DNA of 64,000 nucleotides from assembly GCA_031431125.1 (NCBI GenBank), contig JANPCX010000040.1, positions 50,576 to 114,575 on the forward strand, in the 5' to 3' direction. Source of the stretch: JANPCX01 sp031431125 (GTDB lineage: Bacteria; Pseudomonadota; Gammaproteobacteria; Burkholderiales; Burkholderiaceae_C). Position numbers and translations under genes: made by a program. The notes under the pieces are model-generated. The model had not been told where the DNA came from and made no database searches. It saw nothing but the letters and a program-made list of their open reading frames with translations. Below are positions 55,060 to 64,000 of the stretch, piece by piece. Numbering within the stretch: position 1 is the stretch's first letter; the number at the start of each line of letters is the position of its first letter.

Positions 55060-55518
55060 ATGGACCTGCGCAAACTCAAAACACTGATCGACCTGGTTTC
55101 TGAATCCAATATCTCTGAGCTTGAAATCACCGAAGCGGACGGCAAAGTCCGTATTGTGAAATCCGATCCGGCTGCGGCTGTGGCGGCACCCATTTATGCC
55201 CCCACGGCGGCGGCACCCGTTCCTGCCCCTGTTCTGACCGCACCCGTTGCCGATGTGGCAGCACCCGCGCCTGTGGTTGATGCCGGGCATGCGGTGAAGT
55301 CTCCGATGGTCGGCACCTTTTATCGCTCGTCCAGTCCGGGCTCCAAATCGTTTGTTGAGATCGGCTCGGTGGTGAAAGAGGGCGAACCCATTTGCATCAT
55401 TGAAGCCATGAAGATCATGAACGAGATCGAAGCCGACAAGTCAGGCACGGTCACCAAGATCAATTGCGAAAACGGCCAAGCAGTGGAGTTTGGCCAGCCT
55501 TTGATGATCATTGAATGA
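55060..55518 (+). CDS. accB: Acetyl-CoA carboxylase biotin carboxyl carrier protein
   Basis: A 152-residue carrier. MDLRKLKTLIDLVSESNISELEI begins the helical N-terminal region, an alanine/proline-rich linker spans about 40-75, and the biotinyl domain ends in EAMKIMNEIE, where the lysine is biotinylated. It passes carboxyl groups between AccC and the carboxyltransferase for malonyl-CoA synthesis. ATG 55060; accC follows 22 nt later. Confidence 0.96.
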   Translation: MDLRKLKTLIDLVSESNISELEITEADGKVRIVKSDPAAAVAAPIYAPTAAAPVPAPVLTAPVADVAAPAPVVDAGHAVKSPMVGTFYRSSSPGSKSFVEIGSVVKEGEPICIIEAMKIMNEIEADKSGTVTKINCENGQAVEFGQPLMIIE

Positions 55519-55540
55519 CGGGTGACTGAGCGCCTGACCT

Positions 55541-56890
55541 ATGTTTAAAAAAATATTGATTGCAAATCGCGGAGAGATAGCACTACGGATCCAACGCGCC
55601 TGCCGTGAAATGGGCATCAAAGCGGTGGTGGTGTATTCCGAAGCCGATCGCGAGGCCAAGTATGTGAAACTGGCGGAAGAAGCGGTGTGCATCGGACCTG
55701 CATCGTCCGCGCAGAGCTACCTCAACATGCCGGCCATCATTGCCACGGCCGAGGTGACCGACGCTGAAGCCATCCACCCTGGCTACGGTTTCCTGTCTGA
55801 GAATGCCGACTTTGCCGAGCGCGTAGAACGCAGCGGATTCGCCTTCATTGGCCCCACACCAGAATCCATCCGCATCATGGGTGACAAGGTGTCGGCCAAA
55901 CAGGCCATGATCAAGTCGGGCGTGCCTTGTGTTCCGGGTTCAGAGGGTGCACTTCCCGAAGACCCGAAAGAAATCATCCGCCAGGCCCGCGCCATTGGCT
56001 ACCCGGTGATCATCAAGGCCGCTGGCGGTGGTGGCGGGCGCGGCATGCGCGTGGTGCACACAGAAGCCGCCCTGATCCATGCGGTGCAGACGACTCGTGC
56101 TGAAGCTGGCGCAGCGTTCGGTAACTCAGCGGTCTACATGGAAAAGTTCCTGGAGAACCCACGCCACATTGAAATTCAAATTTTGGCCGACCAGCACCGC
56201 AATGCCGTTTGGCTGGGTGAACGCGACTGCTCCATGCAGCGCCGCCACCAAAAAGTCATCGAAGAAGCACCGGCACCCGGCATCCCGCGCAAGGTGATTG
56301 AGAAGATTGGTGAACGTTGCGTGGCCGCCTGCAAAAAAATCGGCTACCGCGGTGCTGGCACCTTTGAGTTTTTGTACGAGAACGGCGAGTTTTTCTTCAT
56401 TGAAATGAACACGCGTGTGCAGGTGGAGCATCCGGTGACAGAACTGGTCACGGGGATCGACATCGTGCAAACCCAAATTCGCGTGGCGGCCGGCGAAAAG
56501 CTGCCCTTTGCCCAGCGCGACATTCAATTGCGCGGCCACGCCATTGAATGCCGGGTAAATGCGGAAGACCCCTACAAATTCGTCCCGTCACCGGGGCGCA
56601 TCACGATGTGGCACGCACCCGGCGGCCCCGGTGTTCGCGTTGACTCTCACATTTACACCAACTACTTTGTGCCCCCCAACTACGACTCGATGATTGGAAA
56701 AATCATCACCCATGGCGACACCCGCCAGCAGGCGATGGCGCGCATGAGCATCGCGCTGTCGGAGACGGTGGTGGAAGGCATTCAAACCAACATTCCTCTG
56801 CACCGCGAGTTGATGGTGGACGCCAAGTTCATGGAAGGTGGCACCAGCATCCATTACCTGGAAGGTTGGCTCAGCAAACACCAGCGCTGA
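55541..56890 (+). CDS. accC: Acetyl-CoA carboxylase biotin carboxylase
   Basis: A 449-residue ATP-grasp enzyme that carboxylates the biotin on AccB with bicarbonate and ATP. KILIANRGEIALRIQRAC at the N-terminus, KAAGGGGGRGMRVV (ATP loop), LGERDCSMQRRHQKVIEEAP, EFLYENGEFFFIEMNTRVQVEH (metal and catalytic residues) and YDSMIGKIITHG are characteristic. Full length, in the usual accBC pair. Confidence 0.97.
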   Translation: MFKKILIANRGEIALRIQRACREMGIKAVVVYSEADREAKYVKLAEEAVCIGPASSAQSYLNMPAIIATAEVTDAEAIHPGYGFLSENADFAERVERSGFAFIGPTPESIRIMGDKVSAKQAMIKSGVPCVPGSEGALPEDPKEIIRQARAIGYPVIIKAAGGGGGRGMRVVHTEAALIHAVQTTRAEAGAAFGNSAVYMEKFLENPRHIEIQILADQHRNAVWLGERDCSMQRRHQKVIEEAPAPGIPRKVIEKIGERCVAACKKIGYRGAGTFEFLYENGEFFFIEMNTRVQVEHPVTELVTGIDIVQTQIRVAAGEKLPFAQRDIQLRGHAIECRVNAEDPYKFVPSPGRITMWHAPGGPGVRVDSHIYTNYFVPPNYDSMIGKIITHGDTRQQAMARMSIALSETVVEGIQTNIPLHRELMVDAKFMEGGTSIHYLEGWLSKHQR

Positions 56891-56904
56891 GCTCACTGAC
56901 CATC

Positions 56905-57801
56905 ATGTTTGAGCTGTTGTTGTTGGCCCCAGAAGCCTCGGTCGAGTGGGTGTCTGATGCGCTGATGGACGAGTTGGACGCGCTGTCGGTGTCGGTGGAG
57001 GATTTCGATGCCGACACACCCGAGGAGCGCGCACTCTTTGGCGAGCCCGGCATGCCGGTCAACCAGCAGGGTTGGCAACGGTCCGTCGTCAAGGCGCTGT
57101 TTGCGACCGAAGCCGCGGCCACAGAAGCCGCTACCTTGCTCTTGGCACAAGAGGACGGCAGCGAGCTTCACGTACAGCAGTTGCAGGCCGTACCGGAGCA
57201 AGACTGGGTGCGTATCACGCAGTCCCAGTTTGCGCCTGTGGAAATCACACCAACGTTTTGGATCGTGCCCACTTGGCATGAACCACCGGCTCAGGCCCAG
57301 CAAGTCATCCGTTTGGATCCGGGTCTTGCGTTTGGCACCGGCACCCACCCCACTACACGCATGTGCTTGCGCTGGATTGCCGCGCAGGGCCGGTTTGCTC
57401 AAGCGGGCTGCCGGGTGCTCGACTACGGCTGCGGCTCGGGCATTTTGGCCATCGGCGCCGCACTGCACGGTGCCACCGACATCGACGCCGTGGACATCGA
57501 TCCGGCCGCAGTAACGTCCAGCCTGGCCAATGCCCAGGCCAACGGTGTCACCCTGAAGGCCGGTCTGCCTGACGCTTGCGCGGGGCACTACGCCGTGGTG
57601 TTGGCCAATATTCTGGCAACGCCATTAAAACTGCTTGCTCCCCTGTTATGCGGTCACGTCGCCCAAGGTGGTGATTTGGTTTTGGCCGGCATACTGGAGC
57701 GACAAGCCGACGAGTTGATGCAGGCCTACGCGCCATGGTTGTCGCTGCAAGTCGCGGACAGCCAAGATGGATGGATTTTGATGACGGGCCGCATGGCATG
57801 A
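56905..57801 (+). CDS. prmA: Ribosomal protein L11 methyltransferase
   Basis: A 298-residue SAM-dependent enzyme that trimethylates L11. An N-terminal substrate-recognition domain (MFELLLLAPEASVEWVSDAL) precedes the Rossmann methyltransferase with LDPGLAFGTGTHPTTRMC and VLDYGCGSGILAIGA (SAM site), then NILATPLKLLAPLL. ATG 56905 fits the family; the track-like upstream extension lies in accC's end. Next to accBC, the standard arrangement. Confidence 0.96.
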   Translation: MFELLLLAPEASVEWVSDALMDELDALSVSVEDFDADTPEERALFGEPGMPVNQQGWQRSVVKALFATEAAATEAATLLLAQEDGSELHVQQLQAVPEQDWVRITQSQFAPVEITPTFWIVPTWHEPPAQAQQVIRLDPGLAFGTGTHPTTRMCLRWIAAQGRFAQAGCRVLDYGCGSGILAIGAALHGATDIDAVDIDPAAVTSSLANAQANGVTLKAGLPDACAGHYAVVLANILATPLKLLAPLLCGHVAQGGDLVLAGILERQADELMQAYAPWLSLQVADSQDGWILMTGRMA

Positions 57802-57808
57802 TTCCGGT

Positions 57809-58837
57809 ATGAGCAGCCTGGCCACCCGTTGCACCGCTTGCAGCACCGTCTTCAAGGTGGTTCAGGACCAGCTCAAGGTCTCCAAAGGCTGGGTGCGCTG
57901 TGGACGCTGCGACACGGTATTCAACGCGCTCGAAGAACTCTTTGAACTCAATGGCGACACCATCATCGGCGGGGTGCGCCAACCTGTGGTTCGCCCCACC
58001 CTGCCGGGATTGCCGCAGCAGCCGCGCACCGATGTCATTGACAGCCACGAGAGGTCATTGCGGGGAAGTGACGATGTCGGGGACGATCCACCACAAGCGC
58101 CCGCTGATGCCCACGATGAGTTTTCACGCAGCTTGTTCGGGCCGCACCGAAAAAATCCGGATCAAACGCCATCGGATTTGGTCAAACGCCGCGATCGCAA
58201 CGAGTTCGCCGATGCGCAATTCGACTCCGATCTGATGACGGAAGAGGACGCACTCCCAACACCCAACCCATCGAGCCCCAAGTCGCAGGCCGACTACACC
58301 CCACCCCTGCCTACTGACGAAACACCGGCTTTTGTTCGCCATGCGGACCGCCAAGCCCGCTGGAAATCTCCACGTGCTCGCTGGTTGCTGTCTTTGGCAT
58401 CCGTGTTCATGGCGGTCACCTTGGGGCTACAGCTCACCCACCATTGGCGTGACCGTTTGGCAGCGGAAATTCCTGCGAGCACGCCCTACCTCGCCCAGTG
58501 GTGCGGGTGGTTGAGTTGTAAGGTGGAAACCTTGCGCTCTATCAAAGACATCACGGTAGAAACCTCGGCATTGAACCGTTTACCTCAGAGCAGCGATGCC
58601 TATCGTTTGTCTGTCACGCTGCGCAACCGCGGACATGTGAGTTTGCGGCTGCCTTCGGTGGACTTGAGTGTCAACGACGGCGCGGGTCAGTTGCTTGCGA
58701 GGCGTACATTGCATCCTTCAGATTTTCAAACTCGCCAAGACGCCGTCGCCGCCAACAGCGAGGTGACATTGGCGCTGGTGCTCAAATCCATCAACCCACG
58801 CGTCAACGGCTACACGGTTGAGGTGTTCTACCCCTGA
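57809..58837 (+). CDS. Zinc-ribbon DUF3426 membrane protein
   Basis: A 342-residue protein with an MJ0042-type zinc ribbon at the N-terminus (TRCTACSTVF and VRCGRCDTVF, two CxxC pairs), a low-complexity polar region (about 60-185), one membrane helix (about 192-212, RWLLSLASVFMAVTLGLQL) and a C-terminal DUF3426 domain with YRLSVTLRNRGHVSLRLPSV. Found downstream of prmA in many betaproteobacteria; no function is known. The topology suggests a cytoplasmic zinc finger and a periplasmic domain. Confidence 0.88.
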   Translation: MSSLATRCTACSTVFKVVQDQLKVSKGWVRCGRCDTVFNALEELFELNGDTIIGGVRQPVVRPTLPGLPQQPRTDVIDSHERSLRGSDDVGDDPPQAPADAHDEFSRSLFGPHRKNPDQTPSDLVKRRDRNEFADAQFDSDLMTEEDALPTPNPSSPKSQADYTPPLPTDETPAFVRHADRQARWKSPRARWLLSLASVFMAVTLGLQLTHHWRDRLAAEIPASTPYLAQWCGWLSCKVETLRSIKDITVETSALNRLPQSSDAYRLSVTLRNRGHVSLRLPSVDLSVNDGAGQLLARRTLHPSDFQTRQDAVAANSEVTLALVLKSINPRVNGYTVEVFYP

Positions 58838-58905
58838 ATTTCGCTGCCTCTTGTCCGCTCAGCACTTGAAATGTTGAGCGAGTTTTCAATCGTTCTGGAG
58901 TTTTC

Positions 58906-59811
58906 ATGTCGGCACTCATTTGTGGCTCTCTTGCCTTCGACACCATCACCATGTTTCCCGGAAGATTTGCGCAGCAAATTTTGCCGGAGCAGGTGCATAT
59001 CTTGAATGTGTCATTCCTGGTCCCCACGCTGCGCCGCGAGTTCGGGGGCTGTGCGGGCAACATTGCCTACAACCTTGCTGCGCTCGGCGGGCAAGCGGTG
59101 GTCATGGCCGCGGTCGGCAACGACGGAGCCGAATATGTAGAGCGTCTGCGAAGCTGGGGCGTCAACACCGACCATGTACGAAGCGTGGCCGACCACTACA
59201 CCGCGCAAGCCATCATCATCACGGACACCGACAACAACCAGATCACCGCGTTTCACCCCGGTGCCATGCAATCGGCCCACCTCACCCCGGTGCCTTCTGA
59301 CTCCAGCATTCGTTTGGCCATCGTCGCCCCGGACGGACGCGACGCCATGCTGCAGCACGCGGCGCAGTTGAAAGCAGCCAACATCCCCTTCATCTTCGAT
59401 CCCGGCCAAGGCTTGCCCATGTTTGACGGGACCGAACTCAATAATTTCATTGCTCAGGCCACCTGGGTGGCGCTGAACGACTACGAAGCTCGCATGTTGT
59501 GCGACAGAACCGGACACACCTTGGAGTCGCTGTCGCGCAGCCATTTGCGCGGCGTGGTCGTCACCTTGGGCGGCGACGGATGCGAGCTTTGGGAGCAAGG
59601 CCAGCGCCAGCATGTGCCCGGTGTGAAGGCCACCGAGGTGCTTGACCCCACGGGTTGCGGCGACGCGTTTCGCGCCGCGCTGCTCTATGGCCTGGAGCGT
59701 GACTGGGATTTGCAGCGATGCGCCAAGTTGGGCAACCAATTGGGTGCGCTCAAGATTGCCTCTCGCGGTGGTCAGAACCATGCTCTGGTTCGCACACAAC
59801 TCGGTCTTTAG
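58906..59811 (+). CDS. PfkB-family sugar/nucleoside kinase (adenosine kinase-like)
   Basis: A 301-residue ribokinase-fold enzyme. FGGCAGNIAYNLAALGG (substrate-binding di-glycine segment, about 44-60) and DPTGCGDAFRAALLYGLE (anion hole with catalytic Asp, about 247-264) are the PfkB signatures. The N-terminus SALICGSLAFDTITMFPGRF resembles adenosine/carbohydrate kinases. Substrate not certain. It is followed by a bidirectional terminator. Confidence 0.9.
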   Translation: MSALICGSLAFDTITMFPGRFAQQILPEQVHILNVSFLVPTLRREFGGCAGNIAYNLAALGGQAVVMAAVGNDGAEYVERLRSWGVNTDHVRSVADHYTAQAIIITDTDNNQITAFHPGAMQSAHLTPVPSDSSIRLAIVAPDGRDAMLQHAAQLKAANIPFIFDPGQGLPMFDGTELNNFIAQATWVALNDYEARMLCDRTGHTLESLSRSHLRGVVVTLGGDGCELWEQGQRQHVPGVKATEVLDPTGCGDAFRAALLYGLERDWDLQRCAKLGNQLGALKIASRGGQNHALVRTQLGL

Positions 59812-59874
59812 AGACTCGTCCAAGACCGGGGTTCAACCTCACATGCAGTCGAGTCGCATCACGACCGAACAAAA

Positions 59875-59899
59875 AAAACCCGGCCAAGGCCGGGTTTTT
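59875..59899. terminator. Bidirectional Rho-independent terminator
   Basis: AAAACCCGGCC and GGCCGGGTTTT form an 11-bp stem with a 2-nt apex, a T-run on one side and an A-run on the other. It separates the PfkB kinase gene from the convergent H1-like gene. Confidence 0.9.
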
Positions 59900-59916
59900 G
59901 ACGGGTACCAGCAAGC

Positions 59917-60375
59917 TTAAGGCTTGTTGCCCGTTGGGAAAGGCCAAGCCGCTTGGGGGCTGAGAGCCGTCTTCGCAGCAGGGGCAGCAGCAGGGGCAGG
60001 CGCCTTAGCTGCGGGCTTTTTCGCCGCTTTTTTCGCTGCAGGTTTTTTCGCAGCAGGCTTCTTCGCAGCAGCTTTCTTAGGAGCGGCCTTCTTGGCAGCA
60101 GCTTTCTTAGGAGCGGCTTTCTTGGCAGCAGCTTTCTTAGGAGCGGCTTTCTTCGCTGCAACCTTCTTAGGGGCAGCCTTCTTCGCTGCAGCTTTCTTCG
60201 GTGCAGCTTTCTTCACGACTTTCTTGGCCGCTACTTTCTTAGGAGCCGCTTTTTTCGCTGCTGCCTTTTTCGGTGCTGCCTTCTTCGCCGCTGCTTTTTT
60301 CGCAGGGGCTTTTTTCACTGCCGCTTTTTTAGCGGGTGCTTTCTTGGCCGGAGCCTTCTTTTTCGCAGTTGCCAT
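59917..60375 (-). CDS. Histone H1-like DNA-binding protein, lysine/alanine repeats
   Basis: A 152-residue, very basic protein made almost entirely of AAKKAAPKK-type units, like the C-terminal tail of eukaryotic H1 and the bacterial HC/AlgP proteins. It would bind DNA nonspecifically and compact it. AAGGAGAAATG gives the start. The end LSPQAAWPFPTGNKP is the only non-repetitive part. It is probably variable in length between strains. Encoded next to nrdB on the same strand, with 235 bp between. Confidence 0.88.
   Translation of the reverse strand: MATAKKKAPAKKAPAKKAAVKKAPAKKAAAKKAAPKKAAAKKAAPKKVAAKKVVKKAAPKKAAAKKAAPKKVAAKKAAPKKAAAKKAAPKKAAAKKAAPKKAAAKKPAAKKPAAKKAAKKPAAKAPAPAAAPAAKTALSPQAAWPFPTGNKP
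60061..60320 (-). repeat. 30-bp tandem repeats inside the H1-like gene
   Basis: The plus strand shows repeated GCAGCAGCTTTCTTAGGAGC units at a 30-bp period (10 codons), nearly identical at about 60096, 60126 and 60066, with more diverged copies up to 60320. Such repeats expand and contract by slippage. Confidence 0.75.
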
Positions 60376-60610
60376 TACATTTCTCCTTGATCAAGTTACA
60401 AGAGAACTGTCCGAGCACCAGCGATTGCCTTTTGAAGCGCTTGCCATTGCCAGACAGCTATTCATCACCCGAAAGTCTGCCCAGGAGGGGCGCCCCGGTG
60501 CGATGAATGGGGTTGCAAGTCGTGGGCAACGCTTCTTTGTCGTTGCTTCACGCCTTGCGAATCTTGACCGCTCACACACGACCTTGGAGCCTTGTTGGCC
60601 CCAGGAGTCA

Positions 60611-61819
60611 TCAATCCCAAGAGAGTGCGCCACCGGATTGGTATTCGATGACACGCGTCTCAAAAAAATTGCGCTCCTTTTTCAGGTCGATCATTTCGCT
60701 CATCCATGGGAACGGGTTTTCCTCGTTCGGGAAGAGCTCTTCCAAACCAATTTGTGTTGCACGCCGGTTGGCGATATACCGCAAATAACCTTTAAACATG
60801 GACGCATTGAGCCCGAGCACACCACGCGGCATGGTGTCTTCCGCGTAGCGGTATTCGAGTTCCACCGCTTTCAAGAACAAGGCCTTGATCTCGGCTTTGA
60901 ACTCGGGCGTCCACAAATGGGGGTTCTCGAGTTTGATCTGGTTGATCAAGTCGATACCGAAATTGCAGTGCATGGATTCATCACGCAAGATGTACTGGTA
61001 CTGCTCGGCAGCACCGGTCATCTTGTTCTGGCGACCCATGGACAAAATTTGCGTGAAGCCTACGTAAAAGAACATGCCTTCCATCAAACACGCAAAGACG
61101 ATCAAACTCTTGAGCAAGGTTTGATCGGTTTCGGGTGTTCCGGTGTGGAAGTTCGGGTCCATGATCGCTTCAATGAAGGGGATCAGGAACTCGTCCTTGT
61201 CGCGAATGGACTGCACCTCGTTGTAGGCGTTGAAAATTTCGCTTTCATCCAAGCCCAGCGATTCCACGATGTATTGATAAGCGTGGGTATGGATCGCCTC
61301 TTCAAATGCTTGGCGCAGTAAAAACTGTCGGCATTCCGGCGCGGTGATGTGGCGGTAGGTACCGAGCACGATGTTGTTGGCGGCCAGTGAATCGGCCGTC
61401 ACGAAGAAACCCAGGTTGCGCGTGATGATGCGACGCTCATCGGGGGTGAGGCCATTGGGATCTTTCCACAAGGCAATGTCGCGAGACATGTTGACCTCTT
61501 GCGGCATCCAGTGGTTGGCGCAGGTGGCCAAATACTTTTCCCACGCCCATTTGTATTTGAACGGCACCAACTGATTGACATCGGTTTGGCCGTTGATGAT
61601 GCGTTTGTCTGCTGCTGTGACCCGGCGGCGTACTGCCCCACCAGCTGCTGCCTCTGTCTTCAATGGCGCTGAGGCGGCCACTGGTGTTTGAACAGAAGGT
61701 GCAGAAAACGGCGCCGACGGAGAAGCTGCTCGCGCAACCTGCTGGGCGTTAGCCAAGCCTTGCGCGGGGATCGTTGCTTGCGATGACGAGGGGCTGATTT
61801 CTTCTTCCCAGACCAACAT
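60611..61819 (-). CDS. nrdB: Ribonucleoside-diphosphate reductase subunit beta (class Ia)
   Basis: A 402-residue diiron protein that makes the tyrosyl radical used by NrdA. Metal ligands appear in FEEAIHTHAYQYIVES (Glu, His and the radical Tyr), EGMFFYVGF and RDESMHCNFGIDLI. A low-complexity N-terminal extension (about 1-65, Ala/Pro/Ser-rich) precedes the core, beginning MLVWEEEISPSSS. The C-terminal tail needed to bind NrdA is present. Start ATG 61819. It follows nrdA, separated by 171 bp. Confidence 0.96.
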   Translation of the reverse strand: MLVWEEEISPSSSQATIPAQGLANAQQVARAASPSAPFSAPSVQTPVAASAPLKTEAAAGGAVRRRVTAADKRIINGQTDVNQLVPFKYKWAWEKYLATCANHWMPQEVNMSRDIALWKDPNGLTPDERRIITRNLGFFVTADSLAANNIVLGTYRHITAPECRQFLLRQAFEEAIHTHAYQYIVESLGLDESEIFNAYNEVQSIRDKDEFLIPFIEAIMDPNFHTGTPETDQTLLKSLIVFACLMEGMFFYVGFTQILSMGRQNKMTGAAEQYQYILRDESMHCNFGIDLINQIKLENPHLWTPEFKAEIKALFLKAVELEYRYAEDTMPRGVLGLNASMFKGYLRYIANRRATQIGLEELFPNEENPFPWMSEMIDLKKERNFFETRVIEYQSGGALSWD

Positions 61820-61990
61820 GGTGTTTATTTCCTGAACGTTTGAATTATCTGAGTGTTGTGTCGAAACACCAAGCACTTGTTGACATCAGAGCCACTTCGA
61901 TGTTGTCCATTGTTGCGTCATCGCATCGTTGGTCGATTCATTTGGGCCGCATTGAAGAGCGTCAACAGTGCCAGGTGTGCTTCCCTTTTT

Positions 61991-64000
61991 TTATTGACAG
62001 GCTTCGCAACCGGGATCGTCAATGGCGCAAAATTTGATGTCGGTTGCTGGGTCTGTCGACACGTCCATCACGGCCACTGCGGTTGGTGCTGAACTGGCTG
62101 CAGAGGAAGTCGATGCATGACTCGACACCGAGTTGAGCTGCCCTCGACTCACTGTGGATTTCTCGGCGTGGGTGGCGCCTACGGTGCGCAGATAGTAGGT
62201 GGTCTTGAGACCGCGCAGCCAAGCCAGTTTGTAGGTCTCATCCAGCTTCTTGCCCGACGCGCCGGCCATGTAAATGTTGAGCGACTGCGCTTGGTCTATC
62301 CATTTCTGGCGACGCGCACCGGCCTCCACCAACCACTGCGTTTCCACTTCAAACGCAGTGGCGTAAAGCGCTTTGAGTTCTTCGGGCACGCGGTCGATGC
62401 GGCGCAGGGAACCGTCAAAGTGCTTCAAGTCCATGACCATGACATCGTCCCACAAGCCCAGGCGCTTCAAGTCGCGCACCAGGTGCTCGTTGACGATGGT
62501 GAACTCGCCTGAGAGATTGGACTTGACCGAGAGATTGCCAAACGACGGCTCAATCGAAGCGGCCACACCGATGATGTTGGAGATGGTGGCCGTTGGCGCG
62601 ATGGCCACGCAATTGGAGTTGCGCATGCCGTGCTCAGCAATACGTTCACGCAGTGGTGTCCAGTCGAGCGTGGACGAGCGATCCACCTCCACATAACCAC
62701 CACGCTCTTGCGCCAGCAGATCAATCGAATCAATGGGCAAGATGCCACGGTCCCACAAGGAACCGCGGTAGCTGCTGTAGCGACCACGCTCTTGCGCCAG
62801 CTCGGTCGAGGCCCAATAAGCGTGATAACAAACCGCCTCCATGCTGCGATCGGCAAACGCCACTGCGGCGTCCGAGGCATACGGAATGCGCAGCTCGTAC
62901 AGCGCGTCTTGGAAACCCATGATCCCCAAGCCCACCGGGCGGTGGCGCATGTTGGAATCACGGGCCTTCTTGACCGCGTAGTAATTGATGTCAATGACGT
63001 TGTCCAACATGCGCATCGCCGTGGCCACGGTTTTCTTGAGCTTGACCTGGTCGATCACTTTTTGGCCATCGGGACCTTCGGTCAGGTGATGCACCAAGTT
63101 GACCGACCCGAGGTTGCACACGGCAATTTCAGTGGGACTGGTGTTCAGGGTGATTTCGGTGCACAAATTGCTGGAGTGGATCACGCCAACATGTTGCTGG
63201 GGCGAGCGCACATTGCAGGCGTCCTTGTAGGTGATCCAAGGGTGGCCGGTCTCGAACAGCATGGAGAGCATCTTGCGCCACAGGTCTTTGGCGGCGACGG
63301 TTTTAAAGAGTTTGATCTCGCCACGTGCAACTTTGTCTTCATAGGCGATGTAAGCCAGCTCGAACGCTTTGCCAAACTTTTCGTGCAAATCAGGGCAGGT
63401 GCTGGGCGAGAACAAAGTCCAGTTGCCGCCTTCCATGACCCGCTTCATGAACAAGTCGGGAATCCAGTTCGCCGTGTTCATGTCGTGGGTACGGCGCCTG
63501 TCGTCGCCGGTGTTCTTGCGCAGCTCCAAGAACTCTTCAATGTCGAGGTGCCAGGTTTCCAAATAGGCGCAGACCGCTCCTTTGCGTTTGCCGCCTTGGT
63601 TCACGGCGACGGCGGTGTCGTTGACTACCTTGAGGAAAGGCACGACGCCTTGGCTTTTGCCATTGGTGCCTTTGATGTGGCTGCCCATGGCGCGCACATT
63701 GGTCCAGGCATTGCCCAGCCCGCCAGCGAATTTGGACAGGAGTGCGTTTTCTTTGAGCGCTTCGTAAATGCCGTCCAAGTCATCCGCCACGGATGTGAGA
63801 TAGCAGCTGGACAGCTGTGAGCGGCGTGACGCGGAGTTGAACAGCGTCGGCGTGGAGCTCATGAAATCAAAACTGGAGAGCACCTCATAGAACTCGATGG
63901 CACGCGCCTCGCGGTCGATCTCGCCCAGCGCCAAGCCCATGGCCACCCGCATGAAGAAGGCCTGGGGCAACTCGATGCGGCGGTCTTCTATGTGCAGGAA
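61991..64000 (-). CDS. nrdA: Ribonucleoside-diphosphate reductase subunit alpha (partial, 5' end outside)
   Basis: The C-terminal 669 residues of the catalytic subunit; reading enters the window at 64000 with LHIEDRRIELPQAFF, so there is no start here. The barrel has the active-site cysteine and neighbours in NLCTEITLNTSPTEI, NLGSVNLVHHLT and RNSNCVAIAPTATISNIIGV. KTTYYLRTVGATHAEKSTV is near the end, and the last residues CEACQ carry the C-terminal redox pair reduced by thioredoxin. Class Ia with nrdB downstream. ATP-cone domains would be upstream of the window. Confidence 0.96.
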   Translation of the reverse strand, partial: FLHIEDRRIELPQAFFMRVAMGLALGEIDREARAIEFYEVLSSFDFMSSTPTLFNSASRRSQLSSCYLTSVADDLDGIYEALKENALLSKFAGGLGNAWTNVRAMGSHIKGTNGKSQGVVPFLKVVNDTAVAVNQGGKRKGAVCAYLETWHLDIEEFLELRKNTGDDRRRTHDMNTANWIPDLFMKRVMEGGNWTLFSPSTCPDLHEKFGKAFELAYIAYEDKVARGEIKLFKTVAAKDLWRKMLSMLFETGHPWITYKDACNVRSPQQHVGVIHSSNLCTEITLNTSPTEIAVCNLGSVNLVHHLTEGPDGQKVIDQVKLKKTVATAMRMLDNVIDINYYAVKKARDSNMRHRPVGLGIMGFQDALYELRIPYASDAAVAFADRSMEAVCYHAYWASTELAQERGRYSSYRGSLWDRGILPIDSIDLLAQERGGYVEVDRSSTLDWTPLRERIAEHGMRNSNCVAIAPTATISNIIGVAASIEPSFGNLSVKSNLSGEFTIVNEHLVRDLKRLGLWDDVMVMDLKHFDGSLRRIDRVPEELKALYATAFEVETQWLVEAGARRQKWIDQAQSLNIYMAGASGKKLDETYKLAWLRGLKTTYYLRTVGATHAEKSTVSRGQLNSVSSHASTSSAASSAPTAVAVMDVSTDPATDIKFCAIDDPGCEACQ

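Noticed and set aside
59924..61321. Plus-strand 465-codon frame with AAFFAAAFLGAAF repeats
   Set aside because: It is the complement of the H1-like repeats joined to the nrdB antisense; the membrane-like repeats are an artefact of the repeat DNA.

Overview
The window reads as an ordinary chromosomal segment of a betaproteobacterium, most likely a Comamonadaceae member (Rhodoferax / Limnohabitans / Hydrogenophaga-like). This rests on gene content and order, not on a database search: Bug-type solute-binding proteins, a LivM beginning MFYRE, an alanine/lysine-repeat histone H1-like protein next to nrdBA, a NrdA ending in CEACQ, and the block tyrS - M23 peptidase - anmK - erpA - bactofilin - rpsI - rplM. 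The DNA is GC-rich, coding density is high, and genes often overlap by ATGA or GTGA. I saw no rRNA, tRNA, CRISPR array, insertion sequence, integrase or prophage gene.

Layout. 1-5.5 kb: a LIV-type ABC transporter operon (livH end, livM, binding protein, livF) with a small unknown gene and a PaaK-like acyl-CoA ligase, probably uptake plus CoA activation of an organic or aromatic acid. 5.6-11 kb: an accessory patch with one Bug binding protein, a TauE-type exporter, two orphan ABC binding proteins facing each other, and a frameshifted Bug fragment. 11-13.1 kb: di-haem peroxidase lipoprotein, small exported protein, dtd. 13.1-20.2 kb: tyrS, cell-wall genes (M23 peptidase, anmK), erpA, bactofilin, an anchored coiled-coil protein, and rpsI-rplM. 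20.5-28.6 kb: acetyltransferase, DUF2726 protein, SrkA kinase, htpG with a sigma32-like promoter, fdhD and an FdhF/YdeP oxidoreductase. 28.9-38.8 kb: phospholipase D lipoprotein, a 688-bp gene-free stretch with a long rod-like inverted repeat, a divergent TetR/MFS pair with palindromic operators, dsbD, DUF1415, glutaryl-CoA dehydrogenase and a DUF2520 protein. 38.9-45.8 kb: pilMNOPQ followed by a large Ig-like lipoprotein. 46.1-54.8 kb: PBP1A, cyaY/lptM, then an overlapping run rnb-tonB-aroE-mtgA-unknown-tlpA. 55-59.8 kb: accB, accC, prmA, a DUF3426 protein and a PfkB kinase. 59.9-64 kb: H1-like protein, nrdB and most of nrdA.

The main functional themes are solute capture, peptidoglycan building and recycling, type IV pilus assembly, fatty-acid initiation and deoxynucleotide synthesis. 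I did not find a convincing new multi-gene system. The best leads are the 126-nt inverted repeat at 30848-30973, the Ig-like lipoprotein directly downstream of pilQ, and the ligase-linked ABC cassette with its small unknown gene.
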